DNA of 64,000 nt from NCBI GenBank assembly GCA_951799445.1, contig OX637287.1:36733724-36797723 (forward strand). Reading direction: 5' to 3'. The notes under the pieces are model-generated. The model was not told the DNA's origin, ran no database searches, and saw nothing but the letters and a program-made list of their open reading frames with translations. This document shows, piece by piece, positions 50,759-63,563 of the stretch (within the stretch, counting starts at the first letter, position 1; every line of letters begins with the position of its first letter). The DNA comes from Pseudisothecium myosuroides. Lineage: Eukaryota > Streptophyta > Bryopsida > Hypnales > Lembophyllaceae. The translations under genes were made by a program, and so were the position numbers.

Positions 50759-53700
50759 ATGGCTCCGACTTTGACTACAATTGATGATTTTGTAGATGTT
50801 AATGTTCATGAGGTTGGATCTATGTGCATTCAATGTTCAGAATGTTTAGCATTTCGTTATAGAAAAAAAAATCTATCACTTGTTGTTACAATGGTAAAAC
50901 TGCCAGTGAACACGTTAATCATCCCATTGTCCATCCAATGCTCAATGAGCTTTTTATGGGCATGACACCTAATTCTCGTAAATTCTTTAAATCCATTCGA
51001 AAGTATAATCAAGCTTTTGTGTTCACAAGTATGTGTAGTAAATTTCAATCTAACCAAGCTGAAGGAAGAAGGGTATATACTTTTTGTGTAAATGGAGAAT
51101 TATGCCATCATATTGGAAGTTTAGAGCCTAAATCACAAGACGGTGCAAAATTTGCACAAATTTATTTCTTGGATGATGGTTTGCAAACAAATCGTCATAT
51201 GGAGATTTTCGATAATCTTCAACGCGAAACCATTAATATCATTCAAGAAGTTTTAGGATCGATAAATGCTTTAGTTCAGGGTTTCAAATCTTCAAATGAT
51301 GTTCTTTTAGAAGGACATAACATGAGACTTCGTATCTCTGGTGAAGTTCCCTCTGGTGAACATCCCTGTCGATACAATCGACCAATAGTTCCAGAAGTTG
51401 CCGCTGTTGTTCTTGACGAACAACATTTGGATTCTGGTAGAAATATCATTCTTCATCAACGTGGTGGAAATTTATTACGGATAAAAGAAACCCATCCAGC
51501 TTATGATGCTTTATCCTATCCTTTATTGTTTCTAGATGGACGATGTGGGTGGTCACCAGTTTTTAAAGCAAATACTGGAGTGACTTTAAAGTCATTTGTC
51601 CAATATTTGCTTCAAAAGTGGCCTGAGTCAAATGTATTACATAAGGCAGGAAGACTATTTCAACAATACGTAGTGGATCAGTATTTACGTGTAGAACATG
51701 AAAACTTACTTTTCATTAGACAACATCAAGCTGAACTTCGGGCAGAATGCTATCAAGGGGTAGTAGACGCTTTACAAGAAGACAATGGAGCACGTATTAG
51801 ACGTCGCATTATCTTACCAACAACATTTATCGGATCTCCTCGATATATGCAAAAATTCTTCCAAGACAGTATGGTCTTGGTTAGAGTTTTAGGAAAACCT
51901 GATTTATTCATTACAATGACTTGTAATCCAACATGGTCTGAGATTCTTAATGAACTTGAGCCAGGTCAAAGTCCTTCTGATCGTCCGGATGTAATTGTGC
52001 GTGTTTTTGAGTTCAAATTGAGAGCTATGATGGATGAGATTACCAAGAAGAATATCTTGGAGGAAACTATTGCTTTCTGTTACACTATTGAGTTTCAAAA
52101 GCGTGGTCTTCCTCATGCACACATTCTTCTTTGATTGAAAGACAAGGTCAATGATTGTGACCTTGTAGATCGCGTAGTATGTGCTGAGATTTTTGATTTA
52201 GATAGGCAACCACAATTATATGCTGCGGTTGCTAAACACATGATGCATGACTCGTGTGGTTTGGATAATCTTAATTGTCCATGCATGAAAGACGGTAGAT
52301 GCTTAAAGAATTATCCAATGCAAACTCAAGATAGTACCGTAGTGGGTAACGATGGATTTATTTTATACCGTCGCCAAAATCAAGGCCGATATATCAAAAA
52401 GCATGTACAAGGACAAATTGTTCGTTTAGACAATCGATCTGTTGTGCCATACAATCCTTATTTAGTAGGTCGTTTCAATTGTCATATCAATGTCGAAATT
52501 TGCAGTTCAATAAAAACTGTCAAATATCTTCACAAATATATATTTAAGAGTGTAGATTGTGGTGTTGTAGAAAGAGATGACGTTGTAGATGAGATTAAAG
52601 AGTTTTTAGAAGGTCGTTATGTAGCCGCTCAAGAAGCATATTGGAGGCTCTTTGGTTTTGAAACCAATAATAAAAGCCATAGTATTTGTCAATTACCTGT
52701 TCATCTTCCAGGTCAACAATATGTTTCTTTTCATGAAGGAACATCTTTACAATCGGTAATTGATCAAAACCCTCATACTAAACTTACAAAGTTTTTTGAG
52801 CTTAATAGTCACATTTGTACCTTAATTGTTTCTGGTAATCAAGGTAATCATATACTTCTTTGATACATAGATCTTTCGCTTCATTATAGATGGAATGTAA
52901 AAAACAACATATGGGTTAGAAAACAACGCAATATAAAAGTATTTGGTAGAATAAATATGGTTCTTGTAGGTACTGAAGTATTTTACTTACGTTTGTTGTT
53001 GACTCATGTTGAGGCACCAACTTCATTTGAAGATTTACTTCATTTTCGTAATACGGTATATCCGACCTATAAAGCCGTTTGCATTGCAAGAGGACTTTTA
53101 CAGAATGATGCTGAGTGGGAGAATTGTCTCGAAGAGGCAACTATTATTGCATTGCCTAAGCAAATTCGGCGGTTATTTGCAACAGTTCTTGTGTTTGGAC
53201 AACTGCAAGATCCTATTAGTTTGCTTAGGAGACATCTTGATGCAATGTCTGATGAATGGCGCAATGACCAAAATTGCTATTGCAAAGCGATTTTGTGCAT
53301 TGAAGAATATTTGTCTTCATCCGATAAACACCTTGTAGATTTTTTTAACATTGATGATTTGCATGAGTTTGGATATACAAACAATGTTGATTTGGCCATT
53401 AATGTCAATGACAATAATAATTTGGATAATGCCAATATTACTTTTGTAGAAGAAGATGTTGATAGGCTTAATGAAGAGCAAAGCATTGTTTTCAATGTAA
53501 TTTTCACGACAGTTTTAGAACCTAATTCTCAAAATAGACTTATTTTCCTAGATGGTCCAAATGGTACGGGTAAGACTTTTTTGTATAATACTGTATTAGG
53601 TTATCTTCGTGCTAGAGGCGTCAAGTGTATGGCAATGGCTACAAGTAGAATTGCCGCATGCCTTTTAGATCAAGGGCGAACGGCACATTCTTCTTTAGCC

Positions 53701-54807
53701 ATTCCTTTACAATTACACGATACATTGACTTGTAACATTAGTGCCCAATCTGCATTAGGTCAAAGCTTATGTGAAGTACAACTAATTGTACTTGATGAAG
53801 CTTGTGCTGGACATAGATTTATGTTTGAAGCTATAGATAGATAATTGCGAGATATTCTTGGAATCGATAGTCCCAATGGTGGTCTTATAGTTTTGTATGG
53901 TGGTGGTTTTCGTCAAACTTTACCAGTTGTTGTGCGTGGAGGTCGCAGACAAATTGTTGAAGCTTGCTTGCGACGTTCATATTTATTTCCACTAATGCAA
54001 CATTTTCATTTGACTACTAATATGCGTTTACAAAGTCAACCAGATTTTCAAAGATTTTTATTAGATGTTGGTGAAGGTAAAACCGGTCCAGAAGTAGATT
54101 TACCGCTAGGATTAGTTGCACCTAGAAATTCTTTAGATGGTCTTATTGATGTCATTTTTGATGATCCAGTTGATTTCTCTAAGCGTGTCATTTTGGCTGA
54201 CCGAAATGATGATGCTCAAGAAATCAATCGAAAAATTATTCATCGCATGCCTGGTGATGTGCGTCAATGTTTCAGTGCAGATTTTGTACATGAGAGCGAT
54301 GAGCATGCCCATCATTATCCAGTAGAATTTTTAAATTCTTTACAGTTAAGCGATTTGCCTCCTCACCAATTAAATCTTAAATGTGGTCAATATTTGATGT
54401 TGCTAAGGAATTTGAATCCGACAAAAGGTTTGTGCAATGGAAGTCGTTTGCGCTTTTTGCAAATGTCATCAAATGTCTTACTATGTGAAATTGTAGAAGG
54501 GCGTTATCGTGGCCAAGAGGTATTAATTCCTAGGATCACACATCATTGTAATGATAGTCGCTTGCCATTCACACTTTGCCGGAAACAATTTCTTATAACT
54601 GGTGCTTTTGCCATGACAATTAACAAATCGCAAGGCCAATCATATGATCGAGTCGGCATTTATCTTCGAAATGAAGTATTTAGCCATGGTCAATTATATG
54701 TGGCTTTGTCTCGTGGTAGACATCCTGCGAACATTAAAGTTGCCAATGACAACGACGAAGCTGTAGGAACAGTAAAAAATGTGGTTTACCATGAGATTTT
54801 TTCATGA
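50759..54807 (+). pseudogene. Helitron Rep-helicase (RepHel), nearly open frame
   Basis: Rolling-circle transposase of Helitrons: an HUH endonuclease fused to a Pif1-type helicase. The N-terminal zinc-finger-like part (Cys pairs near 50825-50900) is separated from the rest by a frameshift in a 9-A run at about 50864-50872. From 50938 one frame runs to 54807 with only three stops (52132-52134, 52861-52863, 53842-53844). The Rep part shows CNPTW, the HUH motif HAHIL (about 52115) and the two-tyrosine motif KYLHKYIFK (about 52525). The helicase part shows Walker A GPNGTGKT, Walker B LIVLDEA, GGGFRQTLP (usually GGDFRQ), TTNMR, FAMTINKSQGQS and LYVALSR. The first stop stands where HAHILLW is usual, so it is probably Trp to TGA. 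Long frame conservation suggests recent activity. Confidence 0.9.
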
Positions 54808-55152
54808 CTTTGTCATGTAATGTCCTCTAAATATTTACACCTGAATCAAGTGGATGAAAAAGTTAAGAGTGTATTTCAAACTCTGCATGTTTAGGGTTCA
54901 TACATGCTTTTGTGACGTCCCCTTCCATCCAACTTGCATTCTTTGGGTGTGCAATTACATTGTCTCAATTGAAACAATCTTCCATATTAATATATGGAAA
55001 TACTATACATGAGGCATTATTGCTATTTGATGGATGAATATTTTCTTAATTCATGCATCTTTAGATGCAATTAATTCATAAAATTTATCATTCTCTATGA
55101 CAGTCTATTGCAATCTATAAAAATTTATAAAATTGTATCAAAATGGTTGGAT

Positions 55153-55184
55153 TAATGCGTTGCAAAGCAAGCGCCAACCGCTAG
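55153..55184 (+). terminator. Candidate Helitron 3' hairpin and CTAG end
   Basis: A GC-rich stem-loop in AT-rich surroundings (GCGTTG, a 10-base loop region, CAACCGC with one bulge) is directly followed by CTAG. In Helitrons this structure ends rolling-circle transposition; it is not a transcription terminator. Confidence 0.55.
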
Positions 55185-56739
55185 TATTATAGAAAATAAA
55201 AAAATATTTGAATTGTAGCAAAAGACTCCTTTTCAACTATATCATATGATTATATACACATAAGATTTTTTTGAATTCAATTACATTGTTATTCATTAGA
55301 AATTAGACTCCTTTTTATTCATTGAAAAACCTCACATGCTGACGACGGAACTTCAATTGGAACTTTAGTATAGAATTTTTGTTTTTATGATGAATAAAAT
55401 AAATGTTAATTTTAACATGACTTGAAGTACTAGTCAAAAAGGCCTAGACTACCTATAATTAATATATTAATTTTGAAAAAAAATTGCTAAAAAAAAATTA
55501 CATTGTAGATTTTACTACGTTTGACCCCTTTTTTGGTACCTTTGAGTGTGATTTGACCCAAGTATTGAATAGCCTCTTTGGTCGCCAACTTTTCACCTCT
55601 TCTTTTGACTAATCTGAAAGTGCATTGTGCAAGCATCTGAATTCCATTTGCTTGCAACTATTTACTACTGGCACCACTAACATCCAGGTGGCTTGCACTT
55701 GAAATCTTGAATCCTCGTCAATTGTACTCTGTGAGCTCCCAATTTGTCACTTGGGACTCATAGTTTGTTTTTTTCCTAAATTTTGCAATTTAAGTCATAA
55801 CTATATACAAAAAGCCCTAAAAAGAGTGTAAAAACAATATGGACATGTTACATACCAATGTGCCCTTCGGTCCTGAATAGCCTTTTATCCCTAGAACAAC
55901 CCTAAAATCCACTTGTGAATAGGTTAAAACCACGAAAGTAGTGAAGACTAGTAAGTTTGAGGGTTTTTCTCCAAAATAGCCTAAAACCACTGTGCATGTG
56001 ACCATGCTTGGCTAAATTGGTCTGAGGAGAGTCTAGGGAGATTCTTAGATAGATTTCCCGAGAGAGGTTTTAGTTTTCCCATTCCATCGACGATAGTAGA
56101 AATCCCAATTGTTAACATGCATGTGTCACTTTCTCAAGACGGGCCAGCAAAGGAATCTATGGCCACTAGATTGTGATCTAGGGTTGGAACCATATTTGAA
56201 AGTCAAAAGCAAAATCCATTCACCAAGATTCCTCTGTATGCGGAAAATTCCTTGACTACAGGTAATCCAATGGAAGTATACTTTTACCTTCCGTATCAAG
56301 ATATGCAAGATCAAGACGTGGACTTGCACATCTCTTGAGGGACTCCGTGAGAGGTTCCCTAAGAAGTTTTGGAATTTTATGGATTGAAGAGATACCCCTT
56401 CCGGACGGTCAACCGCCCAAAACCACGATGGAAAATTCGCAATAATTATCCAGGTGGCGGTAAAATCTCACTAAAAATTAAATTAGCTTTCTTTATGCTA
56501 ATAACGCACCCCGACATGTTTCACGGTGTTCCGATAGCGGGAGGTGCCCAAATCACCAACATCCTTTCAAATTATCAACTTGGTGGGATTTACATGGAGT
56601 TGACCGGTGTCCCGGGAGCACACGAAGTTGGAACGAAGCCAACAAAGAGTCTTTTCTTACTCCTTAAGACCTTCCAGACTACCCTGGCTAGTCACCTTGG
56701 TCAGAAAAGGTAACCTCCAAGAAGTAGATTTCTACCCTT
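55185..56739. other. Spacer, nothing certain
   Basis: AT-rich to moderate GC. A 114-codon frame at 56369-56713 has no recognisable domain. No exon or element end was assigned. Confidence 0.4.
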
Positions 56740-56742
56740 TTT

Positions 56743-58009
56743 CACTAAAAGAAACTTGTTTTTTTTGTGTCAAAAATTTGCTTCCGGATGTTGTAATTGA
56801 TGTCAATTGATGTCAACATTGATGTCCAAAAAATCTTGTCAAAGTAAATGTTGTAAAAACATCCCGCATGACAGCGTAACATTAGATGTTTAGCATCTAA
56901 TGTCCACAAAGACATTGGTTTTGCACTCAAGGAAATCGTGCCATGTGGCTGCCAAATCTGTGCCACGTAAGCGCTACGTGGGCAAGGAGAGCCACATAGG
57001 AATTTTTTTCATCCAGCCCCTTTGTGATGTGGCACATGACGTGGCGGCTAACATGGACGTGGGAAAAGTGACATGGCAACCAATGAGGATGATGTGGCAT
57101 GCCTAGTCAACACACTTTAACGCCGTCTTAAAATTTTTATATAGTTTTTTGAGATGTCAATTTAGACGTCCAGATATTTTTTTAAATATCAATTGGTGCA
57201 TACTGTACCAATAGGGCATGATCAACAAAAAATAATATTTAAAAGAAAGTAAAAATAAATAAACAAAAAAAATTGTCAAAATCAACAAGAGTTAAAGATA
57301 ATTAACCATCTACCATCAAAAGAATTTTTGATGGCAAAGTTAAGGAATTACCTCATTGATAGATAGTAAGAATGAAGGATGGAGGGGATGTATATATAGT
57401 AAAATCCGTTGTCCGTCCATAGTCAGACAAAAGATATGGGATAATTTGAAGATGGAAACTTGACTACTAGACATTGGACGTTGTTTCAGACATGTGGATA
57501 TTGTTTCAAACATCTAGATATTGTTTTAGACATTCTACTTTGAGCACAGTTTTTGCTTTACATATCCCATATGGTTTGTTATACTTCCTACCTCCCTACT
57601 TATATAAAGAGCTTCTGTTTTCATCCATGGTGTACATCCGACCCCTTTTTTTTTTGCAAAGCATGCCACGTGGCTGCCCTTCTCCTAAATTTTTCACATT
57701 TGGTCAGTGTTTACCACAACCCACAATAATTTTTATAGACTTACCTTCAGTCAAAATGCATTTGCTTGCTGACGTGGCAGTACTATGTTTTTTGGATGTT
57801 AAAAAAACATCACTATGTTTGAGTTGATGTCAAATAAAACATAAATGTTAATGACAACATCAATGTGTTTCGACAGTAATTTACCAGTGTTCTTTGCGAC
57901 ATCCATGGAAATTGCCTTCTTGGGCCATTAACACTCTAACATCATGATGTCTACAAAACATCACATGTCAAGAGGCTGACATAAAAAAAAACCCGGGTTT
58001 CTTCTAGTA
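56743..58009 (+). mobile_element. Non-autonomous CACTA-type (En/Spm) element
   Basis: The left end CACTAAAAGAAACTTG and the inverted right end TACTAGAAGAAACCCGGG share the CACTAGAAGAAAC-type terminus of CACTA elements. TTT is duplicated at 56740-56742 and 58010-58012, the expected 3-bp size. Subterminal regions carry many GATGTC/GACATC and ACATC motifs (56790-56920, 57780-57970), like TNPA-type binding sites, plus GCCACGTGGC-like words. No transposase is encoded; length 1267 bp. Confidence 0.72.
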
Positions 58010-58012
58010 TTT

Positions 58013-58775
58013 ACTGACCCCAGCTGGCACTAGTTTACGGTGGGATTTTGGTGTTGGAATAGGGGTAGAAAGACCTCAAGACTAAAAATGGCCTTCTGAA
58101 GCCAATGGCGCAATCAGTTTTTGATTTGGAGTTGATCTCTAGTATTTAGAGTTTTGGACCAGCATAAACCCCAAAGTAGGTGAAAATCTTAAAAGATAAG
58201 GATGAAAATCCAGAAAGATAGGATTACCTAGGTTAAAAAGAGGGGAGGTGAGGGCCTTGGAAGACTATAAAAGGGCCTCCATTTCTCTCTCAAACCACCA
58301 CCCATGCTTGTTTGGGTGTCCATTGGGTCCACGTAACGTTGCATATTTTAGCATTTTAGCCAAAAACCCTAGCGGTGTTTTTGGAGCCTTTTTTGCCTCG
58401 TTGTTGTTGTTTGTTCAAGCTTTCAAGAGATTGTCTTGTCCTTGTCCATTTGAGGATAGAAATATGTGAACAAGTCTTGAGGTTATTGTTAAATACTTGT
58501 TGTGTTAATTTAATTGGTGTACTAATTCTAAAGAAACCACCCTCCGTACCTTGGCGATGCCGCTTAGGGGGACTTCTAATGTCCTAACGTGAGTCATGTA
58601 GTGCTAATGTGGTGATTTATGGTCCTTGTTTCCTTTTGTTCCTCTAGTTTTTGTCACCAAATGGCGGAGCTTTGTACCTCTTAGCAGTGAGATTCTTTAG
58701 TTTTGTCACCAAACGGCGAAGTTTTGGATCCCCTGCAAGTAGCCAGTTACCTCCACCCCATTGAACGGCAAAGCT
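58013..58775. other. Spacer, nothing recognised
   Basis: Moderate GC. A near-repeat TTTGTCACCAAATGGCG(G)AG / TTTGTCACCAAACGGCGAAG occurs at about 58650 and 58705. No gene was recognised. Confidence 0.4.
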
Positions 58776-58779
58776 TTAA

Positions 58780-59682
58780 CCCCTAAAGGACCAAGGAGCC
58801 CACTTTGGGCTTTTTGAGAACTCGGGCAAGCTCTATTGACTTCATAATTTGAAATTTTTGCATGAATTTTTTAAAATGGATGCTACTCATCATAATCTAC
58901 ATGTGAAGCTTCATTTCATGTCATTCCGATAAGTAATGCAAAAGTTAAAAGTTTTTTTTCAATTTCAATGTCAAACCGGGCAGCAAAAAAAATACTCCAA
59001 AAAAATAAAAAATATTTTTTGGAATTGTGTAGATTGATACCTACTCAAAAAAAATTGAACCACTCAATTCCGAATAATGAGGTAAGAGTTACGAGGAGTT
59101 TTATTTTGCAGACAATGAAGGTAGAATAAACATATAAAGTCATCTTTTGCTCTCAATCTTGAAAATTTTCAAATGAAAATGAAAATAAAAGATACTAATT
59201 GTTTATTAGAGCATTCTTACCGTTGGGATTAACAATTTTCAAATTCTTCCAAAAATTATTAGCATATTAGTTTTATCTTTCATTCAGTAATACCTTTCAC
59301 TTTACAATTTTTTTACAAATGAATACAAAAGTTTTTTTGGTTAAATTTTTTTGTATATGTTTTCAACCCATTTTTAAACATATGGTCTAAAATGCACAAG
59401 CAATAGGACATACGTGTTTTTTTTCTAAAAATGTTGAAAGACAAAACTTCACCTTTTGGAAGGACTAGAAAAGCCTACATTTTGAAGTTTAGGCACATTG
59501 ATCTTGCAATTGGTGGGGATATTCATTCTAAAATTCTGGGACAATATACTTGTGTAAGTTAACCAAAGGATCCTACGGTTGAATTTGTTAAAAAATAAAT
59601 ATCAATGAAGATTTTGACCTTGCTTTGGGGACGAGTATTTTGAAGCAGTTTTGAGCCTCTAAACACGTTGGTCCTTTAGGGG
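58780..59682 (+). mobile_element. 903-bp TTAA-flanked element with perfect 15-bp TIRs
   Basis: Begins CCCCTAAAGGACCAA and ends with its exact inverse (59668-59682). TTAA lies directly outside both ends (58776-58779, 59683-59686). No coding capacity. TTAA duplication with CCC-starting ends is seen in piggyBac-like elements, and TTAA also in Kolobok. Without a transposase the superfamily stays open. Homologous copies or parts lie at 1512, 8580, 9740 and 62430. Confidence 0.85.
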
Positions 59683-59686
59683 TTAA

Positions 59687-62425
59687 ACCCCCTCGGGTTT
59701 AAAAATCCAAAGTTTAGTTTCCAAAAGGAGTTTGGAAACTACAGAAGTTTAGTATCCAAAATTATGAACATAACCATAGATTAGAATAAATCGTCATGAG
59801 TAGGTGCATGTTGGCCTAGGGAATACCAGGAACATTACCATTCCAAGTATTATTGTGATTCTCACAATAGGAGACAACCTCTGATTGTTCTTTAAAAAAA
59901 TTATCTTGTCTTTTAGGAAATTCCTCCAAAAGAAATTAAGCCTGAGGCCAGCCCGCAAGACCAAGAACTCCAACAAAATTAGGCCAGTCTGGCCCGCAAG
60001 ACCAGCCCGCAGCCCAGCCTGGCCAAGCTCGTAGGCCAAGGTCGTGGCCCAAAAACCGGATTTTTTTTCAATTTTTTTTGGATTTACACTAAACTAAAAA
60101 GGAAGGAAAAAATAGGGATTAAGGGGGGAAGTATTAGAAATCAAACTAGGGGGAGTCAAGGTTCAAATAATGTAAAGTAGAATTAGGGGGAGAGATATAG
60201 ATACAATAGAGGTTAGGAAAAGAACTAATAAGAAGTAGGAGTCCAATTAGAAGGGGAAAAGAGGAAGACATAGTATAAATTAACGCCAAGATGCCACCTG
60301 CACCCTCATCATTCAAGCACCTCTCCACAACACTCACACCAAACTCTCCACATCAAGAGCAAAATAAAGCAAGAAGAAGATACACAAGGAGGTTTTAGTA
60401 GGGAAGAAGATGAATAGGAAATAGATTAAAGAAAATCCTACGAAACATTGTGGGCCACCGATTGCTCTTAGTGTAAGAAGAAAAAGGAGGATACGTCATT
60501 CGAATTATTAGAAGTAGTTGGTAGACATTAAGGATGCATAGGGGAATAGTGTAGAAGGAAAAGAGAGAAGTAGAAGGAAAAGGAAATAGATAGGCAATTC
60601 AAGGCGAAATTTCCATAATACAACGGGGCCATCTTTCTACAAACTCAAGGGATAAAATGGCACACCAAGGGAACCTCAACGACTTAATCCGTGATCTCCA
60701 ATATGAGGTGGGTTCCTAAACTTTCTCCGGTTGTTTTTAACCTTTAAATCAGCACTCTCCAATTAGGGCCGAGGACTAGGAAAGAGTCAGGCCAATAGGA
60801 CTAAGATTCAGGTCAAAATTGAATTGAGAATCCTAGAGTAGAAGTCTAGAGGTTTCCAAAAATCTAAAATACGACAAAATCCAAGCTAAAACAAAGCAGT
60901 TAGAATCGGATGAAATTAGGGAGTCATGTTGGATGAAACTTAGCAAATTTCATCCAAAAGGAACAAGGAATAGAATCTATGAATAAAGAATAATTTATGA
61001 TCCAAAAGTGAAATTAAAAATTAGTTTTGAAATTAAGATCAACCGTAACTAGTGGATGAAGTTTTAAACACCGATTAGTGGTCAAACTTCATCCAGGTCT
61101 AACTTTTGCTAGGGGAGTCCAAATCTAGGGTGACTAATCACATTGGAAAGGTGAAACCAAGGTCTACAAGGAACAAGTATTAATTTTTTTAAAGTAGTAA
61201 CTTAGTGATCATAATTCAGCCCCCTAGGTGGAGCTTTTAGGGTTAGGTTTCGGTCAATTGTAGATTTAAAACCTAATAGAACAAGATTAAGCTAAACAAA
61301 AAACAAAAAACAAACACAAGAAAAGACCTAAACCATGACCGTTAGAGAAGGATGAAATCTGGAATAAGTAATGGATGAACCCTAGGGGATTTCATCCATT
61401 TGAGTCAAGTCTTGGTAATTAGATTAACCTTAGGGAATTAGACTTATAGCCTAAGTTACAAGTCGAATTGGAATTAGGAACCCATAGGAAAGAGTGGATG
61501 AAGGTTAGAAGCACCAATAGGGCTAAAACTTCATCCGTCCATAACTTCCTCTAGGAGTGTCCAAATTAAACAAACTTCACACTTTCAGAAATGGCATGAG
61601 GTACTCCCTCACTTAAAATAGATAAGTTTAGACTAAGACCACTCCTTTCCTAAACCCTTGGGCTCTCTTAAGATTAGACTTAGCCAAGGCAGTCGTAGTA
61701 ATTCCAATTAGGGTTTCGTTTTTTTTATACGAATTAGCAAACATTAGGAATGTAGAAATGATCCATTTCTTGGAAGGCACAATGGATTGGTGCTAGACAC
61801 TCATAGATCGAGTCAAACGTTTATTTATCAAGAGCCTGGTTGTGCTCGTTTATTTACCAAGGGTGGGTAAATAAGCGCTCACACACTCCCATGGGCATGC
61901 TTCATGACATTGATTTTCTCATGCTTGTAACCATGCACAAGTGCATACCATTTGCACTTAGAGGCTCTTCCATTTCTAGTGACACCATTGATACTATAAT
62001 CTAATTTATAATCATCATAAATTTCCTTCAATTTTTGCTTGTAAGAATCACTACTTCAATTAACATTGGACATGCAGCTACAAGTTGAAATAGCAATAGG
62101 GTCCAATTATCCTTTCCTAAATCAATCAAAGACAACAATTGCGTAAGTATGAAGTCAATAAAAAACACCTTATGATATAACTAAAGCTTTTGATATAATC
62201 AAATCACCTACAACCTCAACAATCAAGTAAATCATGTACTCAATTATGCAAAGACACTTCTTCTCTCATAGCCAAGAACTCACTCATGGACAACATATTC
62301 TACCAGGTAATCTACATAAAATGTAATTCAATGTAATTTAGTTTAGGCCTAAACTTGACCTAATTTTGACCCAAAGAAACACACATTGGACCTAGAGAAC
62401 ACACAAGGCAAATAAGAGACATATA
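59687..62425. other. Purine-rich spacer, unassigned
   Basis: A long purine-rich (A/G) stretch on the plus strand runs from about 60100 to 61700. A GC-rich patch at 59938-60050 repeats GCCCGCAAGACCA and GGCC words. An ATG near 60658 opens a short frame (MAHQGNLNDLIRDLQYEVGS) that soon stops. The stretch could be the untranslated part of a retroelement, but I see no primer site, LTR pair or polymerase domain. Confidence 0.35.
60890..61580 (+). repeat. Diverged direct duplication (~435-bp spacing)
   Basis: Blocks near 60915-61120 (GGATGAAA, AATTTCATCCA, GTGGATGAAGTT, AACTTCATCC, AGTCCAAAT) recur in the same order near 61350-61570. It is an old tandem duplication of unknown origin. Confidence 0.5.
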
Positions 62426-62429
62426 TTAA

Positions 62430-63365
62430 TCCCTAAAGGTCCAAACACCATTTTTTGACAACATAGCGATTTTGGGCAACTCATTACAAGTGGAGTTTTT
62501 ATTTTTTTTCTTTGAAATTTTCACACAAGATGTGCTCAAGGAGTAGCTTTAAGGCCCAACAATTTTCATAACTTTTGACTACATGGTTAAAAAGTTATTG
62601 TATGATATATAATTTTTCGTGTACGGCGGGCAACCCGGGCAGCTCAAAAAAATTCTTTAAAACTCATTTTTTTTTTAAATAAAAATTTGAAATTGGTTCT
62701 TTACATTTATATGTACGTGGAAAGCTTTAAATCATTCCATTTGGATTAATGAGTCAAAAGTTATGAGGATTCTTAGTTTAAGGGTAGTTATGCAATCTCT
62801 ACTCTAAAATAAACTTTGAAGTCCTTTATTTAATTCAATTTCCAATATTTTTGAAAAAAAATAAAAACATTGGATGTAGATTATTTATTACAACATTACA
62901 ACCATTGGGATTGGAATTTTTCAATTCTATAAATAAATTCTTAACAATTTAGTGTTTTGGATCATTCTCTACTTCTTTCTACTTACTATTTTTTTCCTAT
63001 ATGTTGTGCAATTACGAATGATCTAAAATTTTTCAAGCATGTAGCCAACTTGCCTAGAAGAATGAATCCAAAGAGTAACCACCATTTGGGGCATTTTTTC
63101 ATACAAATGTGACCTTGTGAAGTGCAGCTGCCTGGATTTTCACAAGGACAAAAAAAGGATTTTTGTCAATTCAAATGCTAATATCTTCCAATCCGCATGG
63201 TGGAAAATTCTGAATTTTTTTCCACATCTTCTCAAACCAGTGTTCTACAAGATCTTACGGTTACATGTGCCCAAAAATGTTTTTTTTTCTAAAGTTTGGT
63301 ACTTGTATTAGAAATGACAGTTTTGGAGCGGTTTTGGTGAAAACATAGTCTCTGACCTTTAGGGG
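62430..63365 (+). mobile_element. 936-bp TTAA-flanked element, second complete copy
   Basis: The left end TCCCTAAAGGTCC and the inverted right end CCCCTAAAGGTC are flanked by TTAA at 62426-62429 and 63366-63369. The interior carries a CCCGGGCAGC motif, as at 58976 and 1717, and a right-end AAGATCTTACGGTTA block as at 11826. A 64-codon frame near 63117 is not conserved in the other copies and is probably chance. Confidence 0.78.
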
Positions 63366-63563
63366 TTAATTCAAAGGACATGAAAAAATAATACCTTGTT
63401 TCTTCATTTCAAAAAACTTCTCGTGTATAGTTCCTTGTAGATGAATCAAAATAATAACCTAGTGATCTTTCTAATTTGGTTCCCTTTTGGAAGTCTCTTC
63501 ATTAGACAAAACAATCAATAGCATCTCCTATGTTGATTGTCCCTCTAACCTTTCCTGCTAAGT

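Larger units (their letters stand above)
50700..55184 (+). mobile_element. Helitron element (3' end located, 5' end uncertain)
   Basis: Downstream of RepHel, an imperfect hairpin (GCGTTG pairing with CAACCGC, 55157-55180) is followed at once by CTAG at 55181-55184 and then T. This fits the Helitron 3' signature of a hairpin plus CTRR, with insertion before T. The start given is only the upstream edge of coding sequence. The true 5' TC end may lie further left, possibly near the repeat modules at 48763 or 49343. Confidence 0.6.

Noticed and set aside
56369..56713. 114-codon frame
   Set aside because: No domain, no exon-like context and no conserved neighbour; length is within chance for this base composition.
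59794..60039. 81-codon Gly/Leu-rich minus-strand frame
   Set aside because: Produced by a GC-rich GCCCGCAAGACCA repeat patch.
60658..60720. Possible start of a gag-like or host protein at an ATG near 60658
   Set aside because: The frame stops after about 20 codons and no downstream domain or LTR could be found.
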